From Gimesia maris (GTDB lineage: Bacteria > Planctomycetota > Planctomycetia > Planctomycetales > Planctomycetaceae): 64,000 bases of DNA. The stretch lies in assembly GCF_008298035.1 (NCBI RefSeq), contig NZ_CP042910.1:950001-1014000 (forward strand). The letters run 5' to 3'. Position 1 is the first letter of the stretch. Each line of letters begins with the position of its first letter. The position numbers and the translations under genes are program-made. Under the pieces are notes generated by a model. The model was not told the DNA's origin. It made no database searches and was given only the letters and a program-made list of their open reading frames with translations. Positions 1-9,800 of the stretch are shown one piece after another.

Positions 1-596
1 TTCAAAGCTTCGTCCAGTCTGCCCAGCCCCGCCAGGCAAGCTGCTTCCCGCCCCATCGCTTCAATCGGTGGTAAATGCTTACGGGCTTTGGGGAGCCGCT
101 GCAGTACCTCGTTCCATCTCCCCCAGTAAAAGTCTTCCTGTATCTGATTGAATTGACGGGATGGTGAGAACAGAGTGATAAATAAGGAAATACCGGGAGG
201 AAGTAACACAAAGAACAGAAATATGCTATGGCCGATGTTCGCATATTCGCGCTGAAAATCAGTCGCAGTGAGGATGACGAACAGGTTCAACAGGCCACCC
301 ACCAGAAGATACCAGCGTATCTGCCAATACAGTTTTTTCGTCAGGTAAAGAAAAAAACCGAAGTCGCCTATCGTGCGAAGTGCCACATAGTCGGCCGCGG
401 TCAGATCATCATTGACCGACACTTTTCGGGTCATCATATCCGAAGTAGCAGCCGAAACATCATCGGTATGCAGCACAATCTCCTGATACTCATTCTTCTC
501 CAGCTGCTGCAGAGCCTCTTGCGCCGAAGCGGCCTGAATACATTCTGTCCTGCGTTTGCCGGTCGTGTCTGTCGCCGTATAAAAATACTCGGGCAT
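1..596 (-). CDS. Membrane protein with PilC/GspF-like N-terminal segment, C-terminus cut by window edge
   Basis: An open frame reads leftward from an ATG at 596 to the window edge with no stop (198 codons visible), so the C-terminus is missing. The start MPEYFYTATDTTGKRR followed by an alanine/glutamine-rich 'EAL' helix resembles the small N-terminal domain of type IV pilus/type II secretion GspF/PilC proteins. That segment is followed not by a GspF domain but by two hydrophobic stretches at about residues 98-115 and 125-148, then a soluble, TPR-like start (LAGLGRLDEAL). I do not recognise a full family. A membrane-anchored protein with a C-terminal repeat or rhomboid-like part is possible. 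It is divergent from the small gene at 713. The reading frame is clear; the function is inferred. Confidence 0.7.
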   Translation of the reverse strand, partial: MPEYFYTATDTTGKRRTECIQAASAQEALQQLEKNEYQEIVLHTDDVSAATSDMMTRKVSVNDDLTAADYVALRTIGDFGFFLYLTKKLYWQIRWYLLVGGLLNLFVILTATDFQREYANIGHSIFLFFVLLPPGISLFITLFSPSRQFNQIQEDFYWGRWNEVLQRLPKARKHLPPIEAMGREAACLAGLGRLDEAL

Positions 597-712
597 GAGA
601 TTTGACTGTCAGAAATGGTGTTTAATACGGGATTCGAATTGTGTACAAAAGAGAATACAGAAATCGCGACAGGTAAGCAAATTCAGAATCAGGTTTCCGG
701 GAAATCGCAAAC

Positions 713-1057
713 ATGGCGTTAAACCGCAAGAACAGCCGCCGAATCATGATCGAAGAAGAAACCTTCCGCTACAAAGTTTCTGCAATGAGCCCGGACGATG
801 ACAGAAATTTTCGCCTGAATGTGACCGTACAAAGAGAGTCGGGCGGCTCGCGGCTGGAAGTCCGTGGTCTGATAACGCGTGATTTCTGGCTGGATATTTC
901 TGAACCGGGTGTCAAAACCAGTAAAGATTATCCTGTCATCACACCAAGGCACATACGAACGATTGTCAAACAGGCGCAACAGCAAGGCTGGCACCCAGAA
1001 GAAACCGGACCGGCGTTTGTCCTCGAACTTGAAAATCAAACGTTGTTTTCTACATAA
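713..1057 (+). CDS. Small conserved hypothetical protein
   Basis: A 114-residue soluble protein starting MALNRKNSRRIMIEEETFRY. It has no signal peptide, membrane segment or cysteine motif. The basic N-terminus followed by a beta-rich stretch (YKVSAM, RLEVRGLITRDFWLDI) and a C-terminal helix ending in WHPEETGPAFVLEL looks like a compact single-domain protein. I recall similar short proteins in planctomycetes but cannot name a family. The ATG at 713 has only a weak purine-rich stretch (ccggga) upstream. It is divergent from the cut gene at 596 and codirectional with the oxidoreductase at 1204. Function unknown. Confidence 0.65.
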   Translation: MALNRKNSRRIMIEEETFRYKVSAMSPDDDRNFRLNVTVQRESGGSRLEVRGLITRDFWLDISEPGVKTSKDYPVITPRHIRTIVKQAQQQGWHPEETGPAFVLELENQTLFST

Positions 1058-1203
1058 TCCGTCGCGTCGGTCAGCTTTTCTGATTCACTACACGCTCCCT
1101 CTGCCCGCTGAATTCGTCCTTGTTCTAGACATCCCGCCTGCACTCTGTCATGCTGAATAGCAGTGATAATCTGTTACCAGCATGAATTCCGGAGACGATT
1201 CCA

Positions 1204-2529
1204 ATGAGCGATCACACCGAGGATCTTTCCCCCAACGAAGACAAATCTGTTTCGCGCAGGACATTTCTCCACCAGGCGGGTACAGCGACTGCGGCGGGGC
1301 TGGCTGTGGCGCCTGCGGTCTGGGCTGGTGCTGGAAACAAGGCTGATACACTGCGCGTGGGGCTGATTGGCTGTGGTTCCCGTGGTTCCGGTGCCGCGGT
1401 CAATGCGATGCAGGCGGACCCGAATACACAACTCGTGGCGCTGGCCGATGTCTTTGCTGACAAACTCAAAGCGAGTGCGGATCGGATTAAAAAAACGATC
1501 GGCAACCAGTACGCCGTTGATCCGAGTCAGGAATTCGTCGGCTTCGATGCCTGTGAAAAGTTATTAAAGACCGACGTCGATGTGGTGCTGCTGACCACGC
1601 CTCCGCATTTTCGCCCTGCCCATCTGAAACAGGCAATCGCAGCCGGCAAACATGTCTTCGCTGAAAAACCGGTGGCGGTCGATGCACCCGGCGTGCGGTC
1701 TGTGATGGAAACCTGTCGCCTGGCGCGACAGAAACGACTGTCGATCATGTCCGGCTTGATGCTCCGCTACAGTAAAGCCATGCAGGAAACGGTCAACCGT
1801 ATTCATGACGGTCAACTCGGTAAGATCGTGACCCTGCAGACCAACTACAATATCAATGGCCTCTGGTCACATCCCCGCAAGTCTGAATGGAGTGACATGG
1901 AATGGCAGCTGCGCAACTGGTACTACTTCAGCTGGCTCTCGGGGGGACAGCTGGTGGAGCAGCACGTGCATGGGCTCGACCTGATGTCCTGGGTCATGCA
2001 GAATGAATATCCCGTCCAATGTTTCGGTCTCGGGGGCCGTCAGTCGCGTACCGATCCACTGTACGGTCACATCTTTGATCATCATGCCATCTGTTATGAA
2101 TACAGCGGCGGACAACGCTGTTTTGCCTTCTGTCGCCAGCAGGATGGCACCGACATCGATACGTCTCAACTGGTCTTCGGCGAAAAGGGAACCGCCGACT
2201 TGAATCGGAATACGCTCAGCGGTGCAGAAACCTGGCGGTACAGCCGGGCCCGCGGTCGCAACAGAAACGGAACCCAGGATCTGCCCTACGTGCAGGAACA
2301 CGCGGCCCTGTTTAACAGTATTCGAACCGATACGCCCCTCTGCAATGGTGAGTACGCTGCGAAAAGTTCGCTGATGGCCATCATGGGACGCATGGCCTCT
2401 TACACGGGAAAAAATGTGACCTGGGACGAAGCCTGGAATTCCAAAGAAGACCTGACGCCAAAGGAATACACGTTCGGTCCGTTGAGCATTGCGCCCGTGG
2501 CCCAGCCCGGCAAGACACGGTTTTATTAA
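1204..2529 (+). CDS. Tat-exported GFO/IDH/MocA-family oxidoreductase
   Basis: A 441-residue NAD(P)-dependent dehydrogenase-like protein. The N-terminus carries a twin-arginine motif (SRRTFLHQAG, about residues 17-26) and an alanine-rich hydrophobic segment, so export by Tat is likely, probably already folded with cofactor. The Rossmann fold follows: LRVGLIGCGSRGSGAAV (about 50-66), then LVALADVF and the FAEKPVAVDAPGV segment with the catalytic-lysine EKP signature of this family. The C-terminal half has the usual substrate domain with WYYFSWLSGGQLVEQHVHGL. The start ATG follows a good GGAG at about 1192. Many such exported paralogues occur in planctomycetes, usually tied to sugar or polyol metabolism; the substrate here is unknown. 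Confidence 0.9.
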   Translation: MSDHTEDLSPNEDKSVSRRTFLHQAGTATAAGLAVAPAVWAGAGNKADTLRVGLIGCGSRGSGAAVNAMQADPNTQLVALADVFADKLKASADRIKKTIGNQYAVDPSQEFVGFDACEKLLKTDVDVVLLTTPPHFRPAHLKQAIAAGKHVFAEKPVAVDAPGVRSVMETCRLARQKRLSIMSGLMLRYSKAMQETVNRIHDGQLGKIVTLQTNYNINGLWSHPRKSEWSDMEWQLRNWYYFSWLSGGQLVEQHVHGLDLMSWVMQNEYPVQCFGLGGRQSRTDPLYGHIFDHHAICYEYSGGQRCFAFCRQQDGTDIDTSQLVFGEKGTADLNRNTLSGAETWRYSRARGRNRNGTQDLPYVQEHAALFNSIRTDTPLCNGEYAAKSSLMAIMGRMASYTGKNVTWDEAWNSKEDLTPKEYTFGPLSIAPVAQPGKTRFY

Positions 2530-2637
2530 CGGAACGGCCAAATTTCGGTTATTTCTCCGTGATGTTTCTTTCTGCTTTCCGCCTGAATCTCCAGCGAACC
2601 GTTTTTTCTCGAAAACCGTTACTGGAGCGGCACTTTA

Positions 2638-2955
2638 ATGATATCCCACTTTTCCAAGACGCGGACCGTGATCTACTGGAGCGTACTGCTGTACTCGGTT
2701 CTGTTTATACCTTATTGCCATTGGGAGATTGCGTCTTACACAGGCGGATGCATGGATGGGAATTTACTTGGGCTACTCGTTTTCTGTTATTTTGCCACGC
2801 TCTTCATTTCGGCAGTGGGCCTGATCGATACGCTCGCACTGATCTTCCGCAGTGTCCGGGATCGGGTTTCTCCGCCGTTTTTCTTCCGTGCCTTCCCGAT
2901 CAATTTCGGTCTGTTGGCGCTCATGTGGTTTTTTATGAAAGTGTGCCTGCTCTGA
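2638..2955 (+). CDS. Small membrane protein
   Basis: A 105-residue protein with three probable membrane helices: YWSVLLYSVLFIPY (about 13-28), LLGLLVFCYFATLFISAVGLI (43-63) and FGLLALMWFFMKVCLL at the very C-terminus. I chose the ATG at 2638, which has GGAG about 11 bases upstream; a longer overlapping frame from 2559 is not protein-like. It is followed after 65 bases by another small membrane protein and the two may be cotranscribed. No family is recognised. Confidence 0.6.
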   Translation: MISHFSKTRTVIYWSVLLYSVLFIPYCHWEIASYTGGCMDGNLLGLLVFCYFATLFISAVGLIDTLALIFRSVRDRVSPPFFFRAFPINFGLLALMWFFMKVCLL

Positions 2956-3020
2956 CAGGTATGCAGAGACAACGGAAACACTGATTGATGAACCAACTGC
3001 AGGAACAGTAAAGGATACCG

Positions 3021-3536
3021 ATGAAACTTGCAGAGCGCATACCGACGTTTGTCCGGTGGTATCAAATGGGAAACCGTTTGGTTCAGACGGGCTGTCAGCG
3101 CCTGGCAACCATCCCCCGGATGCCTTACCTTGTTTTTCTGGTAGCGGCGGTTATCGCAACATCAATTGTACCAATTGCTTTTACATCAATGTTGGCAGGG
3201 CCTGTGTTCATTATGAGCTCCACCCCCATTTGCCTGCCCGTAGTGGCAGGGAACCTGGCGCTGCTGTTCTGGAGCAGGAAACAGACTTTGGTTCGACCTT
3301 CACTACTGCTGCGATTACTCATTCTGGCGCTGGTGATGGAAGGCTTCTTTCTGATCTTCCGCTATCGAAATCCTCCGCAAAATTCCGGGTATGCATCAAC
3401 GGAGGCATTGATGTACGTGTGGCTGTATGGGGGTCAGTGTATTTTGTTACTCATTCTTGAGCCGGGGTTGCGCTGGTGGCAGCGTCGGCGACTGTCAGAC
3501 AAGACCGAATCCTTCTTCAGCCATCCTCTGTCTTGA
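3021..3536 (+). CDS. Membrane protein of unknown function
   Basis: A 171-residue protein with an amphipathic N-terminus and four probable membrane helices: LVFLVAAVIATSIVPIAF (about 37-54), LPVVAGNLALLFW (73-85), LLLRLLILALVMEGFFLIF (95-113) and LMYVWLYGGQCILLLIL (130-146). A basic tail (RWWQRRRLSDK) follows. The ATG at 3021 is preceded by AAGGA at a good distance, supporting this start. The last 20 bases overlap the 3' end of the convergent small gene ending at 3517. No enzymatic motif is visible. Confidence 0.65.
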   Translation: MKLAERIPTFVRWYQMGNRLVQTGCQRLATIPRMPYLVFLVAAVIATSIVPIAFTSMLAGPVFIMSSTPICLPVVAGNLALLFWSRKQTLVRPSLLLRLLILALVMEGFFLIFRYRNPPQNSGYASTEALMYVWLYGGQCILLLILEPGLRWWQRRRLSDKTESFFSHPLS

Positions 3537-3654
3537 GCTTTTCCTGCAGCTGCGCTACATCCTGCTTCAGTTTGCGGATGCGCTGGTTGTTCCTGCGGAC
3601 GTTGTAGATCAGGTAATACAGGACAAATAACACCAGGAATTGGAAAAGCGTCAT
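3517..3654 (-). CDS. 45-residue single-pass membrane protein with short coiled coil
   Basis: A short protein with one membrane helix (FQFLVLFVLYYLIYNV) and a charged heptad-like tail (RIRKLKQDVAQLQEKLK). I prefer the ATG at 3654; the frame stays open to an ATG at 3714, but the extra 20 residues (MSTPGIHRF...) look untranslated. The layout, a tail-anchored helix plus a coiled coil, resembles small septal or scaffold peptides, but no function can be assigned. It converges with and overlaps the previous gene by 20 bases. Confidence 0.5.
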   Translation of the reverse strand: MTLFQFLVLFVLYYLIYNVRRNNQRIRKLKQDVAQLQEKLKTEDG

Positions 3655-4301
3655 GATCAGATCCCGTCTGTGTTGCGGGCGAAGAGGAAAGCGATGAATG
3701 CCGGGGGTGCTCAAGTGAACGTAGACCGGTGTCAGAGAGGATTAAAATTATTGAGTCATTCACAGGCCGTACTCTGACTTATCAGATTTCCACGCGGAGC
3801 AGATCGCAGTCATTCAGATATGGACTCGGCACTGTTGGCAGGTTCAAATAAGGTCATTGATGCCGTCTGAAGCGGGGATCGATGTGGTTTTCAGAAAAAA
3901 CTCCATTAAAAAACAGACAAATCACGTAAGAAACAGGATCAAGTGGTACGCCCTGACTCCGTTGCTACTGACTGAAAGAGCGCAGTAGCAACGTTGGCTC
4001 AAAGTCCGTTATAACGAGAGTCATAGTCCGAATCAGGCGAGCCGTGGGAGATGCCGGTTCAGTCAAAAACAGGCTGAAGTCCCGGCATTGTTTGCGTTTA
4101 GCCGAATCTTGGTTTACAATAATTTGCTTAGAGGTTCTGGACAAAACTACCGGTAGAAAAGTCGATTCATAATTGACTTCCACGCTGCCAGTGTGGAAAA
4201 TATCAATAGAGTCAGGTCCTTTCGTTAACGAATTTAAAAGCCCAATCCCGTCAATCAAGCATCAGGCTGGGGTAGCGACATTCACATTCAGGGAGTTATC
4301 G
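3655..4301. other. Intergenic stretch of about 650 bases
   Basis: No convincing gene is seen. It holds the leader of the DUF1559 gene at 4302 and a perfect inverted repeat at 3960-3993 (separate entry). An open frame on the minus strand (3965-4258) lacks a plausible ribosome binding site and protein-like composition. Confidence 0.5.
3960..3993. repeat. Perfect 11-bp inverted repeat (stem-loop)
   Basis: Arms cgttgctactg (3960-3970) and cagtagcaacg (3983-3993) are exact reverse complements around a 12-base loop. No run of T follows on either strand, so a classical intrinsic terminator is unlikely. It lies about 300 bases upstream of the DUF1559 gene and could be an operator or an RNA element. 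Confidence 0.7.
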
Positions 4302-5294
4302 ATGCGCAACTTCGTACCAGATTCCAAGCACTCATCCCGTCGTGGATTTACTCTGATCGAGCTATTGGTGGTGATGGCTATTATCGCGCTGCTGGCGGCG
4401 ATGCTGCTGCCTGCGATTCAAAAAGCACGCGAAAGTGCCCGTCGGACTCAGTGCATCAATAACCTGAAACAGCTGGCTCTTGCCGCACAAAACTACGAAG
4501 GGGCTCACCGCTGCTATCCTTCAGGTTGGATTAATAGCAAACTCTATGATGATATGGGGGCTCTGATAGGAAATTACGACAATGCAAATGTCGCCTTTTC
4601 CGAAATGGTGCTGTTTGATGTGCGTCAATCACAACAAAGTCAGATGCAGAAATATAAACTCACGGAATGGGAACTCTCTCCCTATTGGGGCTGGCAGGCA
4701 TTATTGCTGCCTCAAATGGATCAGACCACGGTTAACATCAATTACCAGACCGACAAATTTTCGGATGACAGCAAAAACGCGAGTACCGTTGCCATTGAGA
4801 GTTATGTCTGTCCCAGCGCATCGCTGCCTGCTAATCGTCCCCGCGGTTTGGGGTATGCGACGTATCGAGGCGTCGGCGGAACTCTGGAAGGATTTGAAAG
4901 TGAAGCTCCTTATTCAGCGATTTTCCAGGGTGGCGTATATAATGGTAATAGTGCCGTGAGTGAACGCGACATCGGTGATGGAATGACGAATACCTTGATG
5001 TTTGGTGAATCGGCGTTTGGTTTCTGGGCGGACAGCCATAGCGCGGTATCAGGGTTTGTGACCAGCACTGGAGGGACTGACTTCCACAGTGGTCAGAATT
5101 TTGACGGCGTTCCCGAGCGTAGCGGTCAAACTGGTGCTCCGTACCATATGACCTTTGGTTCCTGGCACGGTGATTTGGTTCACTTTGCGCTCTGTGATGG
5201 GTCCGCCAAATCAATGGCAACAAATATCGATCGAAATCTTTTCCGTCAGCTCTGTGTTCGCAACGATGGCGAGCGTATGACCGGCGAATGGTAG
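4302..5294 (+). CDS. DUF1559 pilin-like (H-X9-DG family) protein
   Basis: A 330-residue protein with a type IV prepilin leader: basic stretch, then [20 protein letters not shown], the prepilin-peptidase site (G before FTLIE) and hydrophobic helix. Next comes the conserved [21 protein letters not shown] segment typical of DUF1559. The C-terminal region ends with the family motif [12 protein letters not shown] and a final [12 protein letters not shown]. This family is greatly expanded in planctomycetes and is thought to form pseudopilin-like surface or periplasmic structures; the exact role is unknown. I chose the ATG at 4302 because it has GGGAG at about 4291 and places the leader at the N-terminus. 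The upstream in-frame ATG at 4173 would add 43 unlikely residues. Confidence 0.9.
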   Translation: MRNFVPDSKHSSRRGFTLIELLVVMAIIALLAAMLLPAIQKARESARRTQCINNLKQLALAAQNYEGAHRCYPSGWINSKLYDDMGALIGNYDNANVAFSEMVLFDVRQSQQSQMQKYKLTEWELSPYWGWQALLLPQMDQTTVNINYQTDKFSDDSKNASTVAIESYVCPSASLPANRPRGLGYATYRGVGGTLEGFESEAPYSAIFQGGVYNGNSAVSERDIGDGMTNTLMFGESAFGFWADSHSAVSGFVTSTGGTDFHSGQNFDGVPERSGQTGAPYHMTFGSWHGDLVHFALCDGSAKSMATNIDRNLFRQLCVRNDGERMTGEW

Positions 5295-5305
5295 GCGCTT
5301 CTGAA

Positions 5306-6349
5306 TCAGGCACGTTCTACAGGGAAAGCAATCACTTCCTGAAGAGTCTGCTTTCCTAAAGCGAGCATAAACAAGCGGTCCAAACCCAGCGCCGTGCCTG
5401 CACATGCGGGTAACCCAGCTTCCATCGCCTGCAGAAGATAGCTTTCTGCAGGCAACGCGGGGCGTTTCTCCCGTTTTCGTATATCAGACTGCTGTCTGAT
5501 CCGCGTCCGCAGTTCAGCCGCATCCGTTAATTCATGATAGCCGTTACAGATCTCTACGCCCTGCAGGTAGAGCTCAAAACGCTCTGCCACTCCTGCTGAA
5601 CCGTCTTCCTGTCTGATGCGCGCCAGGGCGGCCTGAGAGGCGGGATAATCGTAGATGAAGACGGCCCCTTTCTCGCCGAGCGCCGGTTCGATCAGTTCCA
5701 CCAGCAGCAGGTTCTGCCAGCTCAGGCAGTCAGTGGTATCAAAATCTGCTGGAACAGAAATCGAATGTTGTTCTGCGGTCTGCCGGAACTCTTCAGCCGT
5801 CGCATTCAGTGCCGAGAGGCCTGCAAACTGGAGAAATGCGTCTTCGTAGGCGTATCGCGTAAATGGTTGGTCGGGAAGTTCGCTGTGCCGATTTGAATCG
5901 GTTACGGTAGCAGCTTCAGCGTAGACGTCCCGCACAAGTGCTTCAACGAACGTCATCTGATCGTGGTGCGTTTCGCCCCGCCGATACCATTCCAGCATGG
6001 CAAATTCCGGGTTGTGGCGTTCTCCCCGTTCTGCCTGTCGGAAGGCGTGTGTGATCTGATAGATCTGATCTGCGCCAGCCGCCAGTAAGCGTTTCATGGC
6101 GAATTCCGGCGATGTCTGCAGATATCGTGGTTCTCCCGGATTGTCAGTTGTGCCCTCCGCTGCATGCCAGTGAGTAAGGAACGGATCGATATAGGCATCA
6201 ACCACGGTATCGCGGGAGAGCAGGGGGGTTTCGACTTCCCAGTATCCACGGGATTCAAAGAAGGTCCGAATGGCGCGCAGCAGCTGGCTGCGTTGCTGCA
6301 GCGTTTCTATGGTTGCGGTGGGCAGATAGTCGGAGTGGGACTGATTCAT
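5306..6349 (-). CDS. epmA: EpmA: EF-P (R)-beta-lysine ligase (GenX/PoxA/YjeA)
   Basis: A 347-residue class II lysyl-tRNA-synthetase-like enzyme lacking the anticodon domain. In the known family it activates (R)-beta-lysine and attaches it to a lysine of elongation factor P. Visible hallmarks are YLQTSPEFAMKRLLAAG (motif 1 region), HAFRQAERGERHNPEFAMLE (motif 2), EICNGYHELTDAAE, and the motif 3 GTALGLDRLFMLALG near the end. The length is close to the usual 325. The start overlaps the stop of the upstream DUF1499 gene by four bases (ATGA), so the two are translationally coupled. Neither EF-P nor the lysine aminomutase EpmB is in this window. The 3' end faces the DUF1559 gene with an 11-base gap and no terminator. 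Confidence 0.93.
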   Translation of the reverse strand: MNQSHSDYLPTATIETLQQRSQLLRAIRTFFESRGYWEVETPLLSRDTVVDAYIDPFLTHWHAAEGTTDNPGEPRYLQTSPEFAMKRLLAAGADQIYQITHAFRQAERGERHNPEFAMLEWYRRGETHHDQMTFVEALVRDVYAEAATVTDSNRHSELPDQPFTRYAYEDAFLQFAGLSALNATAEEFRQTAEQHSISVPADFDTTDCLSWQNLLLVELIEPALGEKGAVFIYDYPASQAALARIRQEDGSAGVAERFELYLQGVEICNGYHELTDAAELRTRIRQQSDIRKREKRPALPAESYLLQAMEAGLPACAGTALGLDRLFMLALGKQTLQEVIAFPVERA

Positions 6350-6819
6350 TGGTCAGAAGCTGAATGATCTTCGCGAGAGAATATTGAGCGAATGGTTTCG
6401 ATTCGTTTCCGGTTCACACCCAGATCCGAATGGCCGATACGGGATGCAGAGCGGACCTGGATCACATTCTGACGGGAATCAAACAGAAACTCAACATCGT
6501 CCACGAAACCGAAGAGAAAGGAGCGAAATTCAGCCCTCAGATAATCACCCTCCTGGGTCACAATCAGGCATCCCTGCTGCTGTTTGAGCACATCCAGCAG
6601 ACGCTGGCGCGCTTCAGCCACCGTTCCCGTGAAGTGCAGCGGGGCAATCTGATGCAGTTCGCTCTGGTCCTGTGAGCAGACACAGTTGGGAGAATCAGGG
6701 CAGGGAGCGAGTCTGCCCTCAACGGCGCCCGGTTGAGTCACAGGTTTCGATACCCAGTTGATGCCGAGAATCAGCAGGTAAGCGGCTAATAAAAAAGAGA
6801 CGCACCAGAAAATCAACAT
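6346..6819 (-). CDS. DUF1499 family membrane-anchored protein
   Basis: A 157-residue protein: one N-terminal membrane helix (FWCVSFLLAAYLLILGIN, residues 4-21), then the DUF1499 signature LAPCPDSPNCVCSQ (about 37-50), a helix (TVAEARQRLLDVL), and the family's C-terminal strand motifs FVDDVEFLFD and SASRIGHSDLGVNRKRI. The helix probably acts as an anchor, leaving the domain outside the cytoplasmic membrane. The biochemical role of DUF1499 is not established. AGGAG lies 13 bases before the ATG. It is the first gene of a two-gene unit with epmA. Confidence 0.88.
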   Translation of the reverse strand: MLIFWCVSFLLAAYLLILGINWVSKPVTQPGAVEGRLAPCPDSPNCVCSQDQSELHQIAPLHFTGTVAEARQRLLDVLKQQQGCLIVTQEGDYLRAEFRSFLFGFVDDVEFLFDSRQNVIQVRSASRIGHSDLGVNRKRIETIRSIFSREDHSASDQ

Positions 6820-6863
6820 GTTTCTAATACGTCTCCTGTTAGCTTGAGCAGGCGGTGTTGTGT

Positions 6864-9800
6864 TTATGGGTCTTGATCCATTTCCGAATCTGGAGCCTGA
6901 GACTGATCAGGTTCGTCTGTCTGTGATTTGTATCCTGGTTTCTTAAACAGATCTTCTTTCAGAGATTGTAACTGTTCCTCCTCGGCTGACAACTGTTCCC
7001 ACTGTTCAGAAAGTGAATCCACCTCTTCATTCAAGGCGTCCAGAGTAAATTTCTGTTGTTCCGGCAAGTTCGCAGTCGGGGGAGTCGGTACCGTTACTGC
7101 TGCTGGCTGTTCTGCTTCTTCAGGGATTTTACATGAGAGTAAACCGCGTGCTTCATTCCAGCCTCGCAGAAACTGGGCTGTCGATGCAATCGTGACAGCC
7201 AGCGCGGCCCACTTGAAGATGCCCAGGCTGTTGGATCCCCAGAATGCTTCTCCGAAGATGATGAGAGAGAACAGAACACAGAGCCCGCTCAAGATTCCTT
7301 TAAAGATCAGATCTGTTTTCTGATGTTTGAGTGAATGCCGGGCGATTGCCATGCGGGCAGAATAATTGGCGACATCCCGGAAGGAATTCATGGCGTTGCG
7401 GACGGCATCTTTATCCTGCTGATGCGCAGGTGCCTGTTTGAGGGTTGCCAGTTTTTCTTCCATGGAGACGCTGGAATTCAGCGCGGCGCTGTCCGACGAA
7501 CTGGCCACTTGAGGTTGTAAAGTAGAACTGGTCTTCGTTGCGGGTTTCTGACTGGTGTGTCCCGCTGCGGAATTGGGCTTGGCAGACTGTGTCGACTCGG
7601 ATTTTCCACGGGAGCGTGCCAGCAGCTGTTCCATATAGGCGGCAATCGAGTTGGAATCTTCTGCGTTGTCCAGTTCATCCTGTGTTGGTTCACTTTCTGT
7701 TTGAGCAGACTGAAACTGCTCCTCGGGTAGAAACGAATCCGCCTGGTACGCGGGAGCAGCTTCCCCTGCAGTGGCGTCATTTTTCTCATTGAAAAGATCC
7801 AGCAGGCTGGTTGTTTTTAGAGGAACTGCCGGTTCTGCTTCGGTTTCTGTTTCGAGTTCGGACTCCGCATAATCATTAATAAATGACTGCAGCAGTGACC
7901 CGGTTGCCGGCGTTTCAGTTTCTGTACCGGAAGTGAAAGGGGCTTCTGTTTTGCTCTCTTCAGGTAGAGTCTGACACGCTGATGAGTCTTCTGTTGTGGA
8001 AAGGCCATCAGGCGCGGAAGGGTTGTCAGGAGATGTCAAACCAACTTCGGCCAGCAGACTTTCCTTCTCGGCGAGCTGCTGCTCACGAATCTCTAAAATT
8101 CGTTCACGGTCTTCCAGTTCTCCCCGGTCCTTTTCAAATTGAACCTGGTTCGATTTCAGCTGTTCCCGCTGGCGGGCTATCTCCTCACGATCAATGCTCA
8201 GCTGGTCATGATCCAGGGCCAGTTTTTCTTTTTCATGAGCCAGGTCTTCCAAAGCGGCCTGCGTGTCAGAAGCTTCTGTCTGTTGTGTAAGCAGTTCTTC
8301 TTCCCGCTTTGATAATTGTTCTTCCCGCTGTTTCAGTTCTGACTGTAATTCTTCCAGTTCGGTTCGCTGTAGTTCCAGTTCTTCCTGTTGCTGTTGAAGT
8401 TCTAACTGCCTGGCAGCAGTGGAGTCTTGCTCTTCTTCTGACGGTTCACTGGGAGTTGCTTGCGACTGCAGTTCTGCCTGGAGTTCGTTGACTTGTTGTT
8501 CCCTGGCTGTCAGTTCTGCTTCGCGTGTTTTGATTTCCTGCTCGCGGGCTGTTACTTCTTCCTGCTGTCGTTCGCAGGTTAAACGTTCCTCTTCGAGATC
8601 CGTTTTCAATTTCGAGAAATCAACCTGTTCTGTTTCCAGCTGCTCACGCGCCTGTTCGAACTCAGCCAGTGATTCCTGGAACGCCGCCTGTTCCTGTTCC
8701 CATTCCTGTTTCTGTTCTGCAAGCGCGTCCTGTAAGGACTTGAGTTCTTCCTGCTGTGAAGCGAACTGGCTTTCCCGCTCTGCAAAAGTAAGCAGTTCTT
8801 CCTGCAGTTTCTGCTGCTGATCCTGTAACTCGGACTGAGAGAGTTTCAATCTATCCTGTTCGGTCGTCAGCTGCACCCGGTCACATGCGAGCTGTTCACG
8901 TTCCCGGTTCACTTCTTCGAGTGATTCCTGCGATGCCACAGCTTCTGCAGCGCTGCTCAAGTCTGACTGTTTTGTTTCCAGCTGTGTTTCCTGTTCAGCA
9001 AGCAGCTGTTCCCGTTTTTCCAGATCCTGCTTCTGAAGTTCAAGTTCTGTCTGTAACTGTTCCAGATCAGCCTGTTGTTGATCCAGCTTCCGTCGAGCTG
9101 CTTTCAGTTCATCCTGATCCTGTTCCAGAGTCTGTCGTGCATTATCCCACTCGGATTGTGCATTCTCGAAAAGAATCTTCTGTTCTTCAAACTCGGTAAC
9201 CTGCTGGCTCAGTGTTTCGCGTTCATCCTGTAATTTCTGCTGTTCTGATTCGAGCGCGGTGGTTCGGGAAGTCAGTTCGGCCTGTAACTGCTCCAGCTGT
9301 TCCTGTTGTTCCGAAATGCTGTTCTGACGTTTCGAAATTTCGGCTTCCAGTTCTGTCAGAGCCTCGCTCTTCTGCTCTAATTCTGTCTGGAGTTCCTGTG
9401 TTTTCGCCTGCTCTTCAGACAGCGTATTCTGTTGATGCTGAAGTTCGGTCTGCTGTTCTTCCAACTGCTGGCGATTGACTGCCAGCTGCTCCAGATCCTG
9501 CTGAAGTTGTTGCTGCTGTCGTTCCAGTTCTGTCTGCTGTTCGCGTTGCGCGGCCAGTGTCTGTTGTTCCGCATCGAGTGACTGTTGCTGTCTGTCCAGT
9601 TCCTGTTTCAACGTCTGCAGTCGTTGCTGTTCTGTTTCCAGATTGGCTTCGCGTTCGGACAGGCGGCTCTGTTCTTCCTGCAACTGCTGTTCCTGTGCCA
9701 GGCAGGCCTGCTCTACCTGTTCTGTAGAATGGAGCTGCTGTTCCTGTTGTTGAATTGCTGCTTCCAGATGTGCCTGTTCCGTTTCCAGTTCTGTCCGCGT

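Noticed and set aside
620-650. TTCGAATCCCG-like sequence on the minus strand
   Set aside because: No matching T-stem, anticodon arm or acceptor stem can be drawn around it.
2559-2984. 141-residue open frame overlapping the small membrane protein
   Set aside because: The alternative frame at 2638 has clear membrane helices and a better start; this frame has no recognisable structure.
3965-4258. 97-residue open frame on the minus strand
   Set aside because: No ribosome binding site; composition is not protein-like; it lies in the leader of the DUF1559 gene.
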